A DNA stretch of 24,737 bases from an uncultured Gilliamella sp. (GCA_945291235.1 CALYQY010000029.1:1-24737); one strand, 5' to 3'; positions 7,104 through 17,633 are shown, counted from the stretch's first letter. The notes: generated by a model from the letters alone, not told the origin. Numbers and translations: made by a program.

Positions 7104-8012
7104 GTGGATATTTATAGTAAAAGGTTACCTACTATAAAGCAGTTACAGTATTTCGTAGCAGTTTGTGAAGAACGTAGTTTTAGAGGAGCGGCTGAAAAGC
7201 TAGGCGTAAGCCAACCACCGCTTTCAATTCAAATCAGAGATTTAGAAGAAAAGTTAAAAGTCACCCTTTTTTTGAGAAATTCTCATAATGTGGTTTTAAC
7301 TAGAGAAGGAGAAGATCTCAAATCCAAAATAACATTATTATTAAATGAGCTTTGTTCAATAACCAAATCGTTCAAATCGCGGGAGGTAAAAAAAGTAGTG
7401 CTTGGGGCAACTAAAACTCTTTGTTTTGACTTTATTCCTTATTTTAAATTATTTTTGTCGGATTTTAGTGAAGAAATCGAGATTTACAAACACAACTATA
7501 CATCTAAGGAACTTTTATTAGAATTACAAAAAGAAAATATCGATTTTGCTTTTGTTTCTGATTATCAAATAAGAGATATCAACGAAAACTCGCAATTAGT
7601 CTATAAAGAGCCTATGATTTTAGTTTTACCTAATAGTCATCCATGTAGTAAGCAAGAAAGAGTAAATCTTAATGATGTAACTGATTTACCACTCTTTTGG
7701 TTTAAACAATACTTGAACCCAGTTTTTTATGAGCAGTGTGAACGAGTATTCAAAACGCTCAAGCTTCCTATTGTACGGCGTGCAAAACTACAAGATAATT
7801 TATCAATGTTACTTGAAGTATCTTTAGGTAAAGGTATGATGCTTTTGCCTCAGTCAATGACACAAGCGAAAGTGGAGGGTGTTGCATATAAAAAGTTAAT
7901 TAGGAGTCAAGATTTAAAATTAAAAATCGATATTTTTCTTATTTGGCGAAAAAATTTAAGAAAAAATTCCACCACTGATGCAATAATTAATTATTTTAAA
8001 AAATCAGAATAA
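7104..8012 (+). CDS. LysR-family transcriptional regulator (second)
   Basis: A 302-aa LysR protein unrelated in detail to its neighbour. The DNA-binding domain (residues 10-70) has the textbook pattern LQYFVAVCEERSFRGAAEKLGVSQPPLSIQIRDLEEKL, including the SQPPLS recognition helix seen in CatM/BenM/CynR-like members. The effector domain (about 93-300) includes the family's late MLLEVSLGKGMMLLPQSM motif. GTG at 7104 is taken as start, with AAGG four to five bases before it and GAGG across the previous gene's stop. Fourteen bases separate it from the first LysR gene, so both are probably co-transcribed. Two tandem LysR genes in one unit are unusual. Targets could be the EamA gene or the AfsA-like operon; this is inference. 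Confidence 0.88.
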   Translation: MDIYSKRLPTIKQLQYFVAVCEERSFRGAAEKLGVSQPPLSIQIRDLEEKLKVTLFLRNSHNVVLTREGEDLKSKITLLLNELCSITKSFKSREVKKVVLGATKTLCFDFIPYFKLFLSDFSEEIEIYKHNYTSKELLLELQKENIDFAFVSDYQIRDINENSQLVYKEPMILVLPNSHPCSKQERVNLNDVTDLPLFWFKQYLNPVFYEQCERVFKTLKLPIVRRAKLQDNLSMLLEVSLGKGMMLLPQSMTQAKVEGVAYKKLIRSQDLKLKIDIFLIWRKNLRKNSTTDAIINYFKKSE

Positions 8013-8078
8013 AAGTTAGAAAAATCGATTTAGACCTGAATTCCAATGAATATGGAAACGTTGATTCTTTGAAGAAGA

Positions 8079-8166
8079 TGGCGGAAGCGCAGAGATTCGA
8101 ACTCTGGGAGGGTCGCCCCTCGCCGGTTTTCAAGACCGGTGCTTTCAACCGCTCAGCCACACTTCC
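8079..8166 (-). tRNA. tRNA-Ser (anticodon UGA)
   Basis: The reverse complement folds as a class II tRNA of 88 bases. Acceptor stem GGAAGTG pairs with CGCTTCC; the D arm contains GCTGAGCGGTTGAAAGC; the anticodon arm CCGGT-CTTGAAA-ACCGG shows anticodon TGA; a long variable arm (GAGGG-GCGA-CCCTC) identifies serine or leucine class; the T arm is CAGAG-TTCGAAT-CTCTG. Discriminator G and an encoded CCA (8079-8081) complete it. It is very close to the E. coli serT sequence and decodes UCA codons. Confidence 0.96.
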
Positions 8167-8179
8167 GCAATGGCTGTGA

Positions 8180-8208
8180 ATATTAAAGGAGTCGGGCTTA
8201 TTTGTAAA
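8180..8208 (-). promoter_or_regulatory. Promoter of tRNA-Ser
   Basis: On the minus strand TTTACA (8203-8208) and TAATAT (8180-8185) are separated by 17 bases, placing transcription start about seven bases before the mature tRNA. The -35 is five of six, the -10 four of six. Confidence 0.5.
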
Positions 8209-8322
8209 TAGCTATTTTTGAAAAAAAGCGTGTTTGCTTTAATTTTCGTCAATTTTAAGCATTATTCGCTTCATACTGTGACTTTAAACATCAAAATTAG
8301 TGTTGGATTGCATATAATTGAG

Positions 8323-8328
8323 TATAAT
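8323..8328 (+). promoter_or_regulatory. -10 element of the tusE promoter
   Basis: A perfect TATAAT 31 bases before the tusE ATG; the upstream TTGGAT (8304-8309) is too close for an ideal -35, so the -35 is uncertain. Its place inside the upstream extension of the open frame argues for translation starting at 8359 rather than at the TTG at 8218. Confidence 0.4.
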
Positions 8329-8358
8329 ATCCAGAAAATAAAACAGCGTACTAAAAAA

Positions 8359-8676
8359 ATGTTAGAACAGATAAAAACAGATGATAACGGTTATTTAAAA
8401 AATTGGCAGGATTGGTCTGTTGAACTTGTGCCAGAACTGGCGTTACAAGAATCGATCGAATTAACTCAGGCGCACTGGGATGTTATCTTGTTTGTTCGTG
8501 ATTTCTATTTGGAATATAAAACGTCACCTGCGATTCGAGCATTAGTCAAAGCATTAGAAAAAAAATTTGGACCAGAAAAAAGCAATAGCCGTTACTTATA
8601 TAAATTATTCCCAAAAGGACCAGCAAAACAAGCAACGAAATTGGCTGGATTACCTAAACCAGTAAAATGTATCTAG
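8359..8676 (+). CDS. tusE: Sulfurtransferase TusE (DsrC family)
   Basis: A 105-aa cytoplasmic protein that takes sulfur from the TusBCD complex and passes it to MnmA for 2-thiolation of U34 in tRNA-Lys, -Glu and -Gln. The DsrC/TusE signature is complete: [28 protein letters not shown], then [31 protein letters not shown], with the sulfur-carrying cysteine penultimate. The frame stays open to a TTG at 8218, but the 47 extra residues have no counterpart in TusE, and the ATG at 8359 gives [13 protein letters not shown], matching the family's start. The Shine-Dalgarno sequence is poor. tusBCD are not in this window. It stands 21 bases before ftsB, possibly in the same transcript. Confidence 0.93.
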   Translation: MLEQIKTDDNGYLKNWQDWSVELVPELALQESIELTQAHWDVILFVRDFYLEYKTSPAIRALVKALEKKFGPEKSNSRYLYKLFPKGPAKQATKLAGLPKPVKCI

Positions 8677-8697
8677 ATTAAAGGTAAAATTAAACGT

Positions 8698-8991
8698 ATG
8701 AGGCAATGGAAAATAGTATTAATATTGCTGGTGTTACTTGGTTATCTGCAATACTCTTTATGGTTTGGAAAAAATAATGTCTATGATTATCAAGAAAATG
8801 TGCAAATGCTTGCAAGCTTGCATGAACAAAACAATAAACTTAAAGTCCGTAATGAACAGATGTTTGCCGAGATTAATGATTTGCAACGTGGTTCAGAAGC
8901 TATAGAAGAGCGAGCACGTAGCCATTTAGGCATGGTTAAGCCTAATGAATATTTTTACCGAATCATTATCGACTCAAATTCTCATCAATAA
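8698..8991 (+). CDS. ftsB: Cell division protein FtsB
   Basis: A 97-aa bitopic inner-membrane protein: a short cytoplasmic start, one membrane segment (residues 5-22, WKIVLILLVLLGYLQYSLWF), then a periplasmic coiled coil (about 28-70) ending in the conserved EERARSHLGMVKPNEYFYRII. FtsB binds FtsL and FtsQ in the divisome and helps activate septal peptidoglycan synthesis by FtsWI. Its position directly before ispD matches the ftsB-ispD-ispF order of enterobacteria. AAAGGT lies about 12 bases before the ATG. Confidence 0.93.
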   Translation: MRQWKIVLILLVLLGYLQYSLWFGKNNVYDYQENVQMLASLHEQNNKLKVRNEQMFAEINDLQRGSEAIEERARSHLGMVKPNEYFYRIIIDSNSHQ

Positions 8992-9002
8992 TAAGGCATT
9001 AT

Positions 9003-9719
9003 GTGAACAACACGAGTAATATTATTGCAATCGTTCCGGCAGCTGGGATTGGTAGCCGAATGAATAGCCAAACGCCTAAACAGTATCTTAAAATTGGTTC
9101 AATGACCATTTTAGAACATACATTACAAAAGTTACTATCTCATCCACGAATAGGCAAGATTATTGTTGCTATCCATGCTAAAGATCATCTTTTTGCAACT
9201 CTACCTATTGCAACTCATCCTCGAATTCATGTTGTCAAAGGTGGTTCAACTCGTGCTGATTCAGTCTTAGCTGGGCTACAGGTTTTAAATGATGAACAAT
9301 GGGCTTTAGTGCATGATGCAGCCAGACCTTGTGTTGATCATAATGATATAAATCGTTTGATAAACACCGTGTTTGAAACACAACAAGGTGCTATTTTAGC
9401 AACGCGTATCAGTGATACTGTCAAACGAGCTTACCAGACCAATGACAACGTTATCGAATCTTCAGAAGATCGTACGTATTTGTGGGGGGCTGCAACGCCT
9501 CAACTATTTAAGGTTGGTGAGTTGAAGTCTTGTTTACAACTTGCTTTAAATAATCATGTGCCAATTACTGATGAAGCCTCAGCGATTGAATATGCTGGTG
9601 GACATCCTCTATTAGTTGAGTGCCGTCGGGATAATATAAAAATTACACATCCAGAAGATTTAGCTCTGGCCTCATTTTTTTTAACTAACCAAATGCAAAA
9701 AGGTGATTTATGCGAATAG
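9003..9719 (+). CDS. ispD: 2-C-methyl-D-erythritol 4-phosphate cytidylyltransferase
   Basis: A 238-aa enzyme of the MEP pathway that couples methylerythritol 4-phosphate to CTP, giving CDP-ME. The nucleotide-binding start [13 protein letters not shown] (residues 8-20), [23 protein letters not shown], and the C-terminal [11 protein letters not shown] and [13 protein letters not shown] motifs are all present, with Arg19 in the glycine-rich loop. Start is GTG at 9003, since the ATG at 9001 is followed at once by a stop; AAGG lies about seven bases upstream. It overlaps ispF by ten bases, so the two are translationally coupled, as in E. coli. Confidence 0.95.
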   Translation: MNNTSNIIAIVPAAGIGSRMNSQTPKQYLKIGSMTILEHTLQKLLSHPRIGKIIVAIHAKDHLFATLPIATHPRIHVVKGGSTRADSVLAGLQVLNDEQWALVHDAARPCVDHNDINRLINTVFETQQGAILATRISDTVKRAYQTNDNVIESSEDRTYLWGAATPQLFKVGELKSCLQLALNNHVPITDEASAIEYAGGHPLLVECRRDNIKITHPEDLALASFFLTNQMQKGDLCE

Positions 9720-10186
9720 GGCACGGATTTGATGTTCATAAATTTGGAGGGGAAGGGCCCATCACCTTAGCTGGTGTAAAAATACCCTATCAATATGGTT
9801 TGGTTGCACACTCTGATGGTGATGTTGTGTTACATGCGATTACTGATGCGCTAATTGGCGCATTAGCACTAGGCGATATTGGAAAACTTTTTCCTGATAC
9901 TGATTCTAAATATAAAGGTATTGATAGTCGAATATTACTCAAAGAGGTCTATGGCATTGTTCAAGCAAAAGGTTACCAGTTGGTCAATTTAGATACCACT
10001 ATTATTGCACAAGAACCCAAAATGCGTCCTCATGTTGATCAGATGCGAGTTAATATAGCTGAAGATCTCAATGTTCATTTTGATCAAATCAGTGTTAAAG
10101 CCACCACGACTGAACAACTAGGCTTTACTGGGCGCAAAGAAGGTATTGCATGTGAAGCGGTAGTATTACTCTCTCAAAAACGTTAA
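9710..10186 (+). CDS. ispF: 2-C-methyl-D-erythritol 2,4-cyclodiphosphate synthase
   Basis: A 158-aa homotrimeric enzyme that cyclises CDP-ME 2-phosphate, releasing CMP. The zinc ligands Asp8, His10 (GHGFDVH) and His42 ([13 protein letters not shown]) are in place, as are [11 protein letters not shown] and the C-terminal [25 protein letters not shown]. Length is the family norm. The ATG lies within the last codons of ispD with AAAGGTG seven bases upstream. It supplies isoprenoid precursors for ubiquinone and undecaprenyl phosphate. Confidence 0.96.
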   Translation: MRIGHGFDVHKFGGEGPITLAGVKIPYQYGLVAHSDGDVVLHAITDALIGALALGDIGKLFPDTDSKYKGIDSRILLKEVYGIVQAKGYQLVNLDTTIIAQEPKMRPHVDQMRVNIAEDLNVHFDQISVKATTTEQLGFTGRKEGIACEAVVLLSQKR

Positions 10187-10216
10187 ATTGATTCATTTAC
10201 TTAATAGGCATTACAC

Positions 10217-11239
10217 GTGTTAGCAGAACTTAATTTTTTATATGGAAAGCCGAAAACAACGGGACAATACAAGCAACAATATGAAGACTTTGTGGTAACA
10301 GAAGATCTTGGTTTTGAATTAACCGGCGAAGGTGAACATGTTTTAGTTTATCTTGAAAAAAAAGATTGTAATACTATTTTTGTTGCTGAACAGTTAGCTA
10401 AATATGTCGGTATTTCGCCAAAATTGGTGAGCTATGCAGGGCTTAAAGATCGACATGCAGTGACTCGGCAATGGTTCAGTTTACATATGCCAGGAAAGGA
10501 ATCACCTGATTTTACTGATTTTGATTTGGCAGGCTGTCAAATTCTAAAGGTTACAAGGCATAATAAAAAATTAAAAATAGGTGCGTTAAAAGGTAATTAT
10601 TTTAATATAAAGCTAACTCACTTAAGTGATACTATTGAACTTGAATCAAAATTAGCTTCCATTAAGCAACATGGCGTACCCAATTATTTTGGCGAACAGC
10701 GCTTTGGTCGAGATGATAATAATATAATTCAAGCATTAAAATGGGCTAATGGTGAAATTACCGTTAAAGATCGTAAAAAAAGAAGTTTTTATCTTTCGGC
10801 AGCACGAAGTGCGATTTTTAATGATGTTGTCAGTAAACGTATCGAACAAGGTCTGCATCAAACCGTTTTAGAAGGTGATATTTTGCAATTAGCCCAACGA
10901 GGAAGTTGGTTTGTTGCGCAATCAAATGACCTTTCATTGTTACAATCTCGGATGTTAAACGGGGAAGTTAATATTACTGCTCCAATGATAGGGGATTCTC
11001 AACTTGGTACTCAATCTTGCTCACTTGAATTTGAGCAAAAATGTTTAGTCAACTGGTCACTATTTACTGAATTATTTAAAAAAGAGCGTCTTGAAACCTC
11101 AAGACGTTCGATATTATTGCGTCCTCAGCAACTTAATTGGCAATGGATAAATGATAATAGTATTGAGATTAACTTCTATTTAACATCAGGTTGTTATGCA
11201 ACAAGTGTAATACGAGAATTGATTACAGGAAATGAGTAA
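10217..11239 (+). CDS. truD: tRNA pseudouridine(13) synthase TruD
   Basis: A 340-aa pseudouridine synthase that modifies U13 of tRNA-Glu. The catalytic aspartate is Asp78 in the conserved [12 protein letters not shown]; other family marks are [19 protein letters not shown] at the start and [14 protein letters not shown] in the middle, which precedes the TRUD insertion domain (about 155-300). The start is GTG at 10217, giving [12 protein letters not shown]. It follows ispF after 30 bases and lies five bases before pcm; in E. coli surE sits in that spot. Slightly shorter than E. coli TruD (349 aa). Confidence 0.94.
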   Translation: MLAELNFLYGKPKTTGQYKQQYEDFVVTEDLGFELTGEGEHVLVYLEKKDCNTIFVAEQLAKYVGISPKLVSYAGLKDRHAVTRQWFSLHMPGKESPDFTDFDLAGCQILKVTRHNKKLKIGALKGNYFNIKLTHLSDTIELESKLASIKQHGVPNYFGEQRFGRDDNNIIQALKWANGEITVKDRKKRSFYLSAARSAIFNDVVSKRIEQGLHQTVLEGDILQLAQRGSWFVAQSNDLSLLQSRMLNGEVNITAPMIGDSQLGTQSCSLEFEQKCLVNWSLFTELFKKERLETSRRSILLRPQQLNWQWINDNSIEINFYLTSGCYATSVIRELITGNE

Positions 11240-11244
11240 CTAAC

Positions 11245-11871
11245 ATGCAAAGTTTAAAAATGCAGTCTCTAATTCAATTATTGCGTCAGCAAGGAATCAA
11301 AGATGAACGTGTATTAGCCGCGATAGCCTCAACACCTCGAGAGCATTTTATTGATGAAGCCCTTTCTCATCAAGCTTATGATGATCGTTCTTTGCCCATT
11401 GGTAGTGGACAGACTATATCACAACCTTATATCGTTGCCCGAATGACTGAATTGTTAAAGCTTGAACCCGATTCAAAAGTTCTTGAAATAGGGACGGGTT
11501 CAGGTTATCAAACGGCGATTTTGGCAAAGTTAGTTGATCACGTTTGTTCGATCGAGAGAATCAAAAGTTTACAATGGAATACTAAACGTCGTTTAAAACA
11601 ACTCGACATTCACAATATTGCTACTCGACATAGTAATGGTTGGTTAGGGTGGCCAGAGCGTGGTCCCTTTGATGGGATTATTGTTACCGCAGCCGCTTCT
11701 GAAGTACCAATTAATCTTGTTAAACAATTAGCAGATAAAGGTCGATTAGTGATACCCGTAGGGGTAAACCATCAAGTTTTACAATTAATTGAGCGTAGTG
11801 GAGATAGTTATATAACGAAAAATATGGGCGAAGTAAAATTTGTACCTTTGGTAAAAGGTGAAATTGAATAA
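11245..11871 (+). CDS. pcm: Protein-L-isoaspartate O-methyltransferase
   Basis: A 208-aa SAM-dependent enzyme that methylates isoaspartyl residues in damaged proteins, starting their repair. The SAM site is [13 protein letters not shown] (79-91); [13 protein letters not shown] (55-67) carries the active-site serine, and VTAAASEVP and the C-terminal [12 protein letters not shown] fit the Pcm family. The first ATG at 11245 is used; a second at codon 6 is also possible, and neither has a strong Shine-Dalgarno sequence. In enterobacteria pcm is followed by nlpD and rpoS; here the next genes are convergent and unrelated, so that linkage is lost. Confidence 0.94.
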   Translation: MQSLKMQSLIQLLRQQGIKDERVLAAIASTPREHFIDEALSHQAYDDRSLPIGSGQTISQPYIVARMTELLKLEPDSKVLEIGTGSGYQTAILAKLVDHVCSIERIKSLQWNTKRRLKQLDIHNIATRHSNGWLGWPERGPFDGIIVTAAASEVPINLVKQLADKGRLVIPVGVNHQVLQLIERSGDSYITKNMGEVKFVPLVKGEIE

Positions 11872-11957
11872 TGGCTGTTTATTTATGTTAATGCCAATAT
11901 TTCGTTAGGTTAACTTCAAAAATTAAAATATCAATTTAGGTTTATCTCATTGCTAGT

Positions 11958-11998
11958 CAAAAAAATAGAAAATAAGTTTATTATTTTCTATTTTTTGA
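11958..11998. terminator. Bidirectional terminator-like hairpin between pcm and pnuC
   Basis: Arms 11960-11975 (aaaaaatagaaaataa) and 11981-11996 are exact complements over 16 bp with a five-base loop, flanked by A runs on the left and T runs on the right. It sits between two convergent genes, where one hairpin can stop both transcripts. The stem has little G+C, so strength is uncertain. Confidence 0.5.
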
Positions 11999-12046
11999 TT
12001 ATTAAATTATCCATTTAATAGCAATCTGCTAATGATAAACAATATG

Positions 12047-12742
12047 TTAAGTCGTTTGTTTAGATTCAGATTGTTTCCATTCACAAATACCGTAAATGGC
12101 ATTGAAAAGGTAGATTAAATATTGCGTTGCGATTACGATATTATTTGTATATATATTTAACCCAATCACTAACACATTTAATATCACCCATAAATACCAA
12201 TTGAATGAATAACGCATCATTAATAGTAGTTGAGCTACAACGCCTAATCCGAAGATAAAACAGTTTGTAATTAATTGATAAACGGTATTTTCAATACCAA
12301 TTGCGTTGGTTAAGTAGACGTTGAAAAATACTGCTGCGATTAAAAAAATCAGGGTATATAGAAAAGCATTTTCACTCAACGAACGCACTTTAACATTTTT
12401 ATGTGAGTCTTGATTTTTTTCCCAAGTGATTAACCCAACAATATGCGATCCAAAATAGTAGAAAGTTGGCAAGCCTGCACCAATATTGTTACCCAAGTAG
12501 TTGGCATAACATTCAGCAACCACTGCCAGCATACCGATAACATTTCCCATATTTTTGCGTTTAGCCAATAAAATAACACATAGTAGCCCACAAAAAGCAC
12601 CAACATAAGAGACAAAATAACGTAAATTCAAATGGGTAAAAGGATCAGTATATAAAAAGGCTAACGTAACACAAAGTACACAAAATAGAGGGTAAAATTT
12701 ATTACGTCCAATAAATATAGCAAGATGACTTAATTTATTCAT
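12047..12742 (-). CDS. pnuC: PnuC-family nicotinamide riboside transporter
   Basis: A 231-aa inner-membrane protein with about seven hydrophobic segments, the layout of PnuC, which takes up nicotinamide riboside by facilitated diffusion driven by trapping through phosphorylation. The family's C-terminal marks are visible: WYLWVILNVLVIGLNIY and QYLIYLFNAIYGICEWKQSE, with Trp and Asn residues that line the substrate site in known PnuC structures. It follows nadR after two bases; NadR provides the riboside kinase that traps the substrate, so the pair makes a functional uptake unit. The ATG at 12742 lies next to the nadR stop. Confidence 0.88.
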   Translation of the reverse strand: MNKLSHLAIFIGRNKFYPLFCVLCVTLAFLYTDPFTHLNLRYFVSYVGAFCGLLCVILLAKRKNMGNVIGMLAVVAECYANYLGNNIGAGLPTFYYFGSHIVGLITWEKNQDSHKNVKVRSLSENAFLYTLIFLIAAVFFNVYLTNAIGIENTVYQLITNCFIFGLGVVAQLLLMMRYSFNWYLWVILNVLVIGLNIYTNNIVIATQYLIYLFNAIYGICEWKQSESKQTT

Positions 12743-12744
12743 AA

Positions 12745-14058
<1,314 letters not shown>

Positions 14059-14172
14059 AAAAAATATCAAAAAATATTAGATTTTTTTATTAATTAAGAC
14101 AAAATAGTCATGTCCTCGGGAATAGTTCAATAAAATGAAAAATGTAAATTTATTATAAACAAAGGAAAAACA

Positions 14173-15753
14173 ATGAAAAAATTATTATTATTAAGTGCGT
14201 TAATATCAAGCAACGTATTAGCCGCTAATGACGTAATACTCAATAAGGTAACGTTGTTTCTACAAGGTGCTGAATTACAAGGTCAGTCGATAGTTTCATT
14301 AAAAATGGGTGAAAATGCAATTGTTTTAACAGGTATTGCCAATGGGGCAAAAGCAAATTCGATAAGTATTGGATTTAATAATAACAACGTAAAAGTATTG
14401 TCGACTTCATTAAATAAGAACTATGTTGATAATGATGAACAAAATCATGATACCAAACCATTACTTGAAAAGTTACAGCAATTGCAGGAAAAATATGATA
14501 TTACTGCAATTCAATTAAAAGCTGTATCTGAGCAAATCAACCTTTTACAAGGAAACCATTTAGATCAACTCACTAAAGTGACTAATGATAATGTAAACGG
14601 AATGAAAAATATATTGGATTTTATTAAAGCCAATTTAGTGTCTGCATTGAGCGAACAATACACATTAGAAAAAGAAGTCCAACAACTTGAACAACAAATC
14701 GAACAATGTCAGGAAGAATTTGAAAAGTTAGCAAGAACAACAAAAAACTTAACGAATGCAATTGATGTTAAAGTGTACTCAGATCAAGATATCACGTTAC
14801 CGATTACTTTATCTTATGTTACCAATGAAGCAAGTTGGAATCCCTCTTATGATGTACGTGTTGATGATATTAATTCCCCAGTACAATTAACTTATAAAGC
14901 TGAAATTCATCAAAACAGCGGTTTAGATTGGAAAAACATTGATTTTAAATTATCCACCTCGAATCCTAGCGAAGGAATAACAGCCCCTAATTTATCTCCT
15001 TGGTATATAAAAACCAGTAATCCCGATATGGGTGATTACAGGCTAGGTATTGGTTATCCATTGTTAGAAGATAGAGATGATATGATGTCATTGAGTCATA
15101 CAAATACTGTAAATAATGCAACGATTAACACTTTAGGTATAAGTACTATCTTTGAAGTTATCTTACCCTATACTATCAAATCAAATACTAATGATAATAT
15201 CCTGAACTTACAAAACAGAGAGGTTGTAGCAAATTATCATTACGTTGCAACACCAAAAATCAATAACTATGTCTATTTACAGGCACAAATAACAGATTGG
15301 GATAGACTCAATCTTTTACCAGGAAAATTGACAGTTTTTTTCAATGGTAGTTATATTGGCGAAAGTTTTATCGATACCAAATATATTAAAGATACTCTCG
15401 ACATCGCTTTAGGACGTGATAAAAATATTTTGATCAATCGTAATCGCAATGTGAATGAAACATCTAAACCTTCTTTCTTTGGTAATAATATTTCACAAAA
15501 ATATGCTTATACCATTGATGTAAAAAACAGTAAATCATTACCGATAGATATTATTGTTTATGATCAGTTACCGGTAATCTTAAATAAAGCCATATCACTG
15601 GATGATGTTAAATATGGTAATGCGGACTATGACAAAGATACAGGTAAGCTTACGTGGAAATTTAACTTAAATCCAAACGAAAGTAAAAATCTTAATTTAA
15701 GTTTTAAATTATCTTATTCAAAAGATGATGTTGACGATATAATTGGATTATAA
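14173..15753 (+). CDS. Exported DUF4139 protein (MuiA-like)
   Basis: A 526-aa protein with a signal peptide (MKKLLLLSALISSNVLA, cut probably near residue 17-18). Residues 20-90 match the DUF4140 N-terminal type (VTLFLQGAELQGQ..., start of a beta domain); 95-195 is a long heptad-like coiled coil rich in Gln, Leu and Glu; 200-520 is DUF4139 with LPITLSYVTNEASWNPSYDVRVDD, SGLDWKNIDFKLSTSNPS, and the final KNSKSLPIDIIVYDQLP...GKLTWKFNLNPNESKNLNLSFKLSY. Members are called mucoidy-inhibitor MuiA; biochemical function is unknown. AAAGGA stands seven bases before the ATG. It shares the upstream region with nadR and precedes recD by 23 bases. Confidence 0.88.
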   Translation: MKKLLLLSALISSNVLAANDVILNKVTLFLQGAELQGQSIVSLKMGENAIVLTGIANGAKANSISIGFNNNNVKVLSTSLNKNYVDNDEQNHDTKPLLEKLQQLQEKYDITAIQLKAVSEQINLLQGNHLDQLTKVTNDNVNGMKNILDFIKANLVSALSEQYTLEKEVQQLEQQIEQCQEEFEKLARTTKNLTNAIDVKVYSDQDITLPITLSYVTNEASWNPSYDVRVDDINSPVQLTYKAEIHQNSGLDWKNIDFKLSTSNPSEGITAPNLSPWYIKTSNPDMGDYRLGIGYPLLEDRDDMMSLSHTNTVNNATINTLGISTIFEVILPYTIKSNTNDNILNLQNREVVANYHYVATPKINNYVYLQAQITDWDRLNLLPGKLTVFFNGSYIGESFIDTKYIKDTLDIALGRDKNILINRNRNVNETSKPSFFGNNISQKYAYTIDVKNSKSLPIDIIVYDQLPVILNKAISLDDVKYGNADYDKDTGKLTWKFNLNPNESKNLNLSFKLSYSKDDVDDIIGL

Positions 15754-15776
15754 ATCAGTTAAAACAGAAACTACGC

Positions 15777-17633
15777 ATGGTAAACGAGTGGTTAAACCAA
15801 TTTAAACAAGACAGTCAAATTAGTTTACTTGACATTCATTTGGCTGCATTTTTAAGTCATAAAGCAAAATTAAATGATGATCTCACACTTAAACGCTTTA
15901 GTTATATGGTGCTATCACTAAGTAAAGAGGTAAGATTAGGGCATGTTTGCCTTGATCTTACTTTATTAAATCAGTCATCCATTGATCCTAAATTATGGTT
16001 AGATTTAGAATCCCCTCAAGATGTTGATTGGAAACATACACTCAAACAAGCTCAAAATAATCAGGTTGTGAGTGATGGACTTACGCTAACGCCACTAATC
16101 TTTATTAACAACAAACTCTATTTTCAACGAATGTGGTTAGATGAAAAAAATGTTGCATACTATTTTAATCATACAACATTTAATGAAAAAACAGATAGCA
16201 GCGTTAATTTCAACACCATACTTGATCAATTGTTTACCGAACATCACACCGAAATAGATTGGCAAAAAGTCGCTGTTGCGGTGGCATTAACACGTAAAGT
16301 TGCGATCATTTCAGGGGGGCCTGGGACAGGGAAAACCACAACAGTTGCCAAAATTTTAGCCGCCATTTTACAAACACAACCTACCGCTCGAATTGTCACG
16401 ACAGCACCCACAGGTAAAGCGGCCTCAAGACTGACTGAATCACTAAGCCAAGCCTTAAATAAGCTTCCTTTTGAATCTTTAAATAATAAAACAGAAGCAA
16501 TAACCTTACATCGATTATTAGGTGCAAAAGCGGATAACCGATCATTTACCTATCATAAAAAAAATCCACTCAATTTAGATGTATTAGTCATTGATGAAGC
16601 ATCTATGGTTGATTTAAATATGATGGCGAGAGTGATCGAGGCATTACCGCCATCAGCGCGTTTAATATTATTAGGTGATAAAGATCAGCTCTCATCAGTT
16701 GAAGCGGGTGCTGTATTTGGTGATCTTTGTCATTTTATTGAGAATGGATATAGTGAGTCAAGAGCATCAGAACTGAGCCAATTAACCGGATATGTCGTTC
16801 CTTCTATACCCAGTGTCGCTTCTATTACCGATAGTATTTGTCTGTTAAAAAAGAGTTACCGATTTAATGAATCTTCTGGGATTGGACTATTAGCTAATGC
16901 AGTAAAAGAAGGATATGACAGTAAAGTTAGCCAGTTATTAGGCGATGAAATATTGGATGACATTAATTATCATCCTTTGTCATCAAAATCATCTTATCAA
17001 GCTTTATTACACGATAGTGTAAAACATTATCAGCATTATTTAGATGCGATAGTGCACCATGGCAATAATGATATAGCTTTAATTCTAGAAAAATTTGCAC
17101 AATATCGTTTATTGTGTGCTGTCAGGGATGGTTTATTTGGTGTACAAGGTTTAAATAAGCAAATTGAAGCGTTATTAATTAAGAAGAAATTAATACAGCC
17201 AAAGCATAAGGACGGCTGGTACATCGGTCGACCGATTATGATTTTACGAAACAGTACCGCTTTGGGATTGTATAATGGTGATATTGGTATTACGCTCACC
17301 GCTGAACATGATAAGTCAAAATTACGGGTCTATTTTCCTTTTTCGGATGGATCAATTAAAGGTTTTTCACCTTATCGATTGCCAGAACATGAAACCGCCT
17401 ATGCAATGACGATTCATAAATCGCAAGGATCGGAGTTCGATCATGTAAATATTATTTTACCTACTGATTATTCACCATTGTTGAATCGTTCATTACTTTA
17501 TACGGCGATTACTCGAGCGAAAAGAACGGTAGCGATTTATGCTGAAAGTAAAATTTTAGCGTTATCGGTAAAAAACCAAATACATCGTGAAAGTGGTTTA
17601 GCGCAGCAAATTAAAGGAAGTAATAAAAAATAA
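15777..17633 (+). CDS. recD: Exodeoxyribonuclease V alpha subunit (RecD)
   Basis: A 618-aa 5'-3' helicase subunit of RecBCD, which processes double-strand ends and loads RecA. The N-terminal RecB-interacting domain (1-150) resembles enterobacterial RecD; the Walker A motif is GGPGTGKTTT (180-189), the Walker B motif VIDEAS (271-276), with LLGDKDQLSSVEAG (motif III region) and the C-terminal AYAMTIHKSQGSEFDHVNIILP (motif V) and YTAITRAKRTV (motif VI). This is the short RecD form, not RecD2. The ATG at 15777 has a weak Shine-Dalgarno sequence. In enterobacteria recD follows recB; here it follows an unrelated DUF4139 gene, and recB and recC are not visible in the window. Confidence 0.95.
   Translation: MVNEWLNQFKQDSQISLLDIHLAAFLSHKAKLNDDLTLKRFSYMVLSLSKEVRLGHVCLDLTLLNQSSIDPKLWLDLESPQDVDWKHTLKQAQNNQVVSDGLTLTPLIFINNKLYFQRMWLDEKNVAYYFNHTTFNEKTDSSVNFNTILDQLFTEHHTEIDWQKVAVAVALTRKVAIISGGPGTGKTTTVAKILAAILQTQPTARIVTTAPTGKAASRLTESLSQALNKLPFESLNNKTEAITLHRLLGAKADNRSFTYHKKNPLNLDVLVIDEASMVDLNMMARVIEALPPSARLILLGDKDQLSSVEAGAVFGDLCHFIENGYSESRASELSQLTGYVVPSIPSVASITDSICLLKKSYRFNESSGIGLLANAVKEGYDSKVSQLLGDEILDDINYHPLSSKSSYQALLHDSVKHYQHYLDAIVHHGNNDIALILEKFAQYRLLCAVRDGLFGVQGLNKQIEALLIKKKLIQPKHKDGWYIGRPIMILRNSTALGLYNGDIGITLTAEHDKSKLRVYFPFSDGSIKGFSPYRLPEHETAYAMTIHKSQGSEFDHVNIILPTDYSPLLNRSLLYTAITRAKRTVAIYAESKILALSVKNQIHRESGLAQQIKGSNKK

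Noticed and set aside
8041..8057. Small inverted repeat (ttcca/tggaa) as tRNA-Ser terminator
   Set aside because: Only five base pairs and no T run; not better than chance.
8218..8358. Upstream TTG start giving a 152-aa TusE
   Set aside because: The 47 extra residues do not match TusE and contain a TATAAT promoter element; the ATG at 8359 fits the family.
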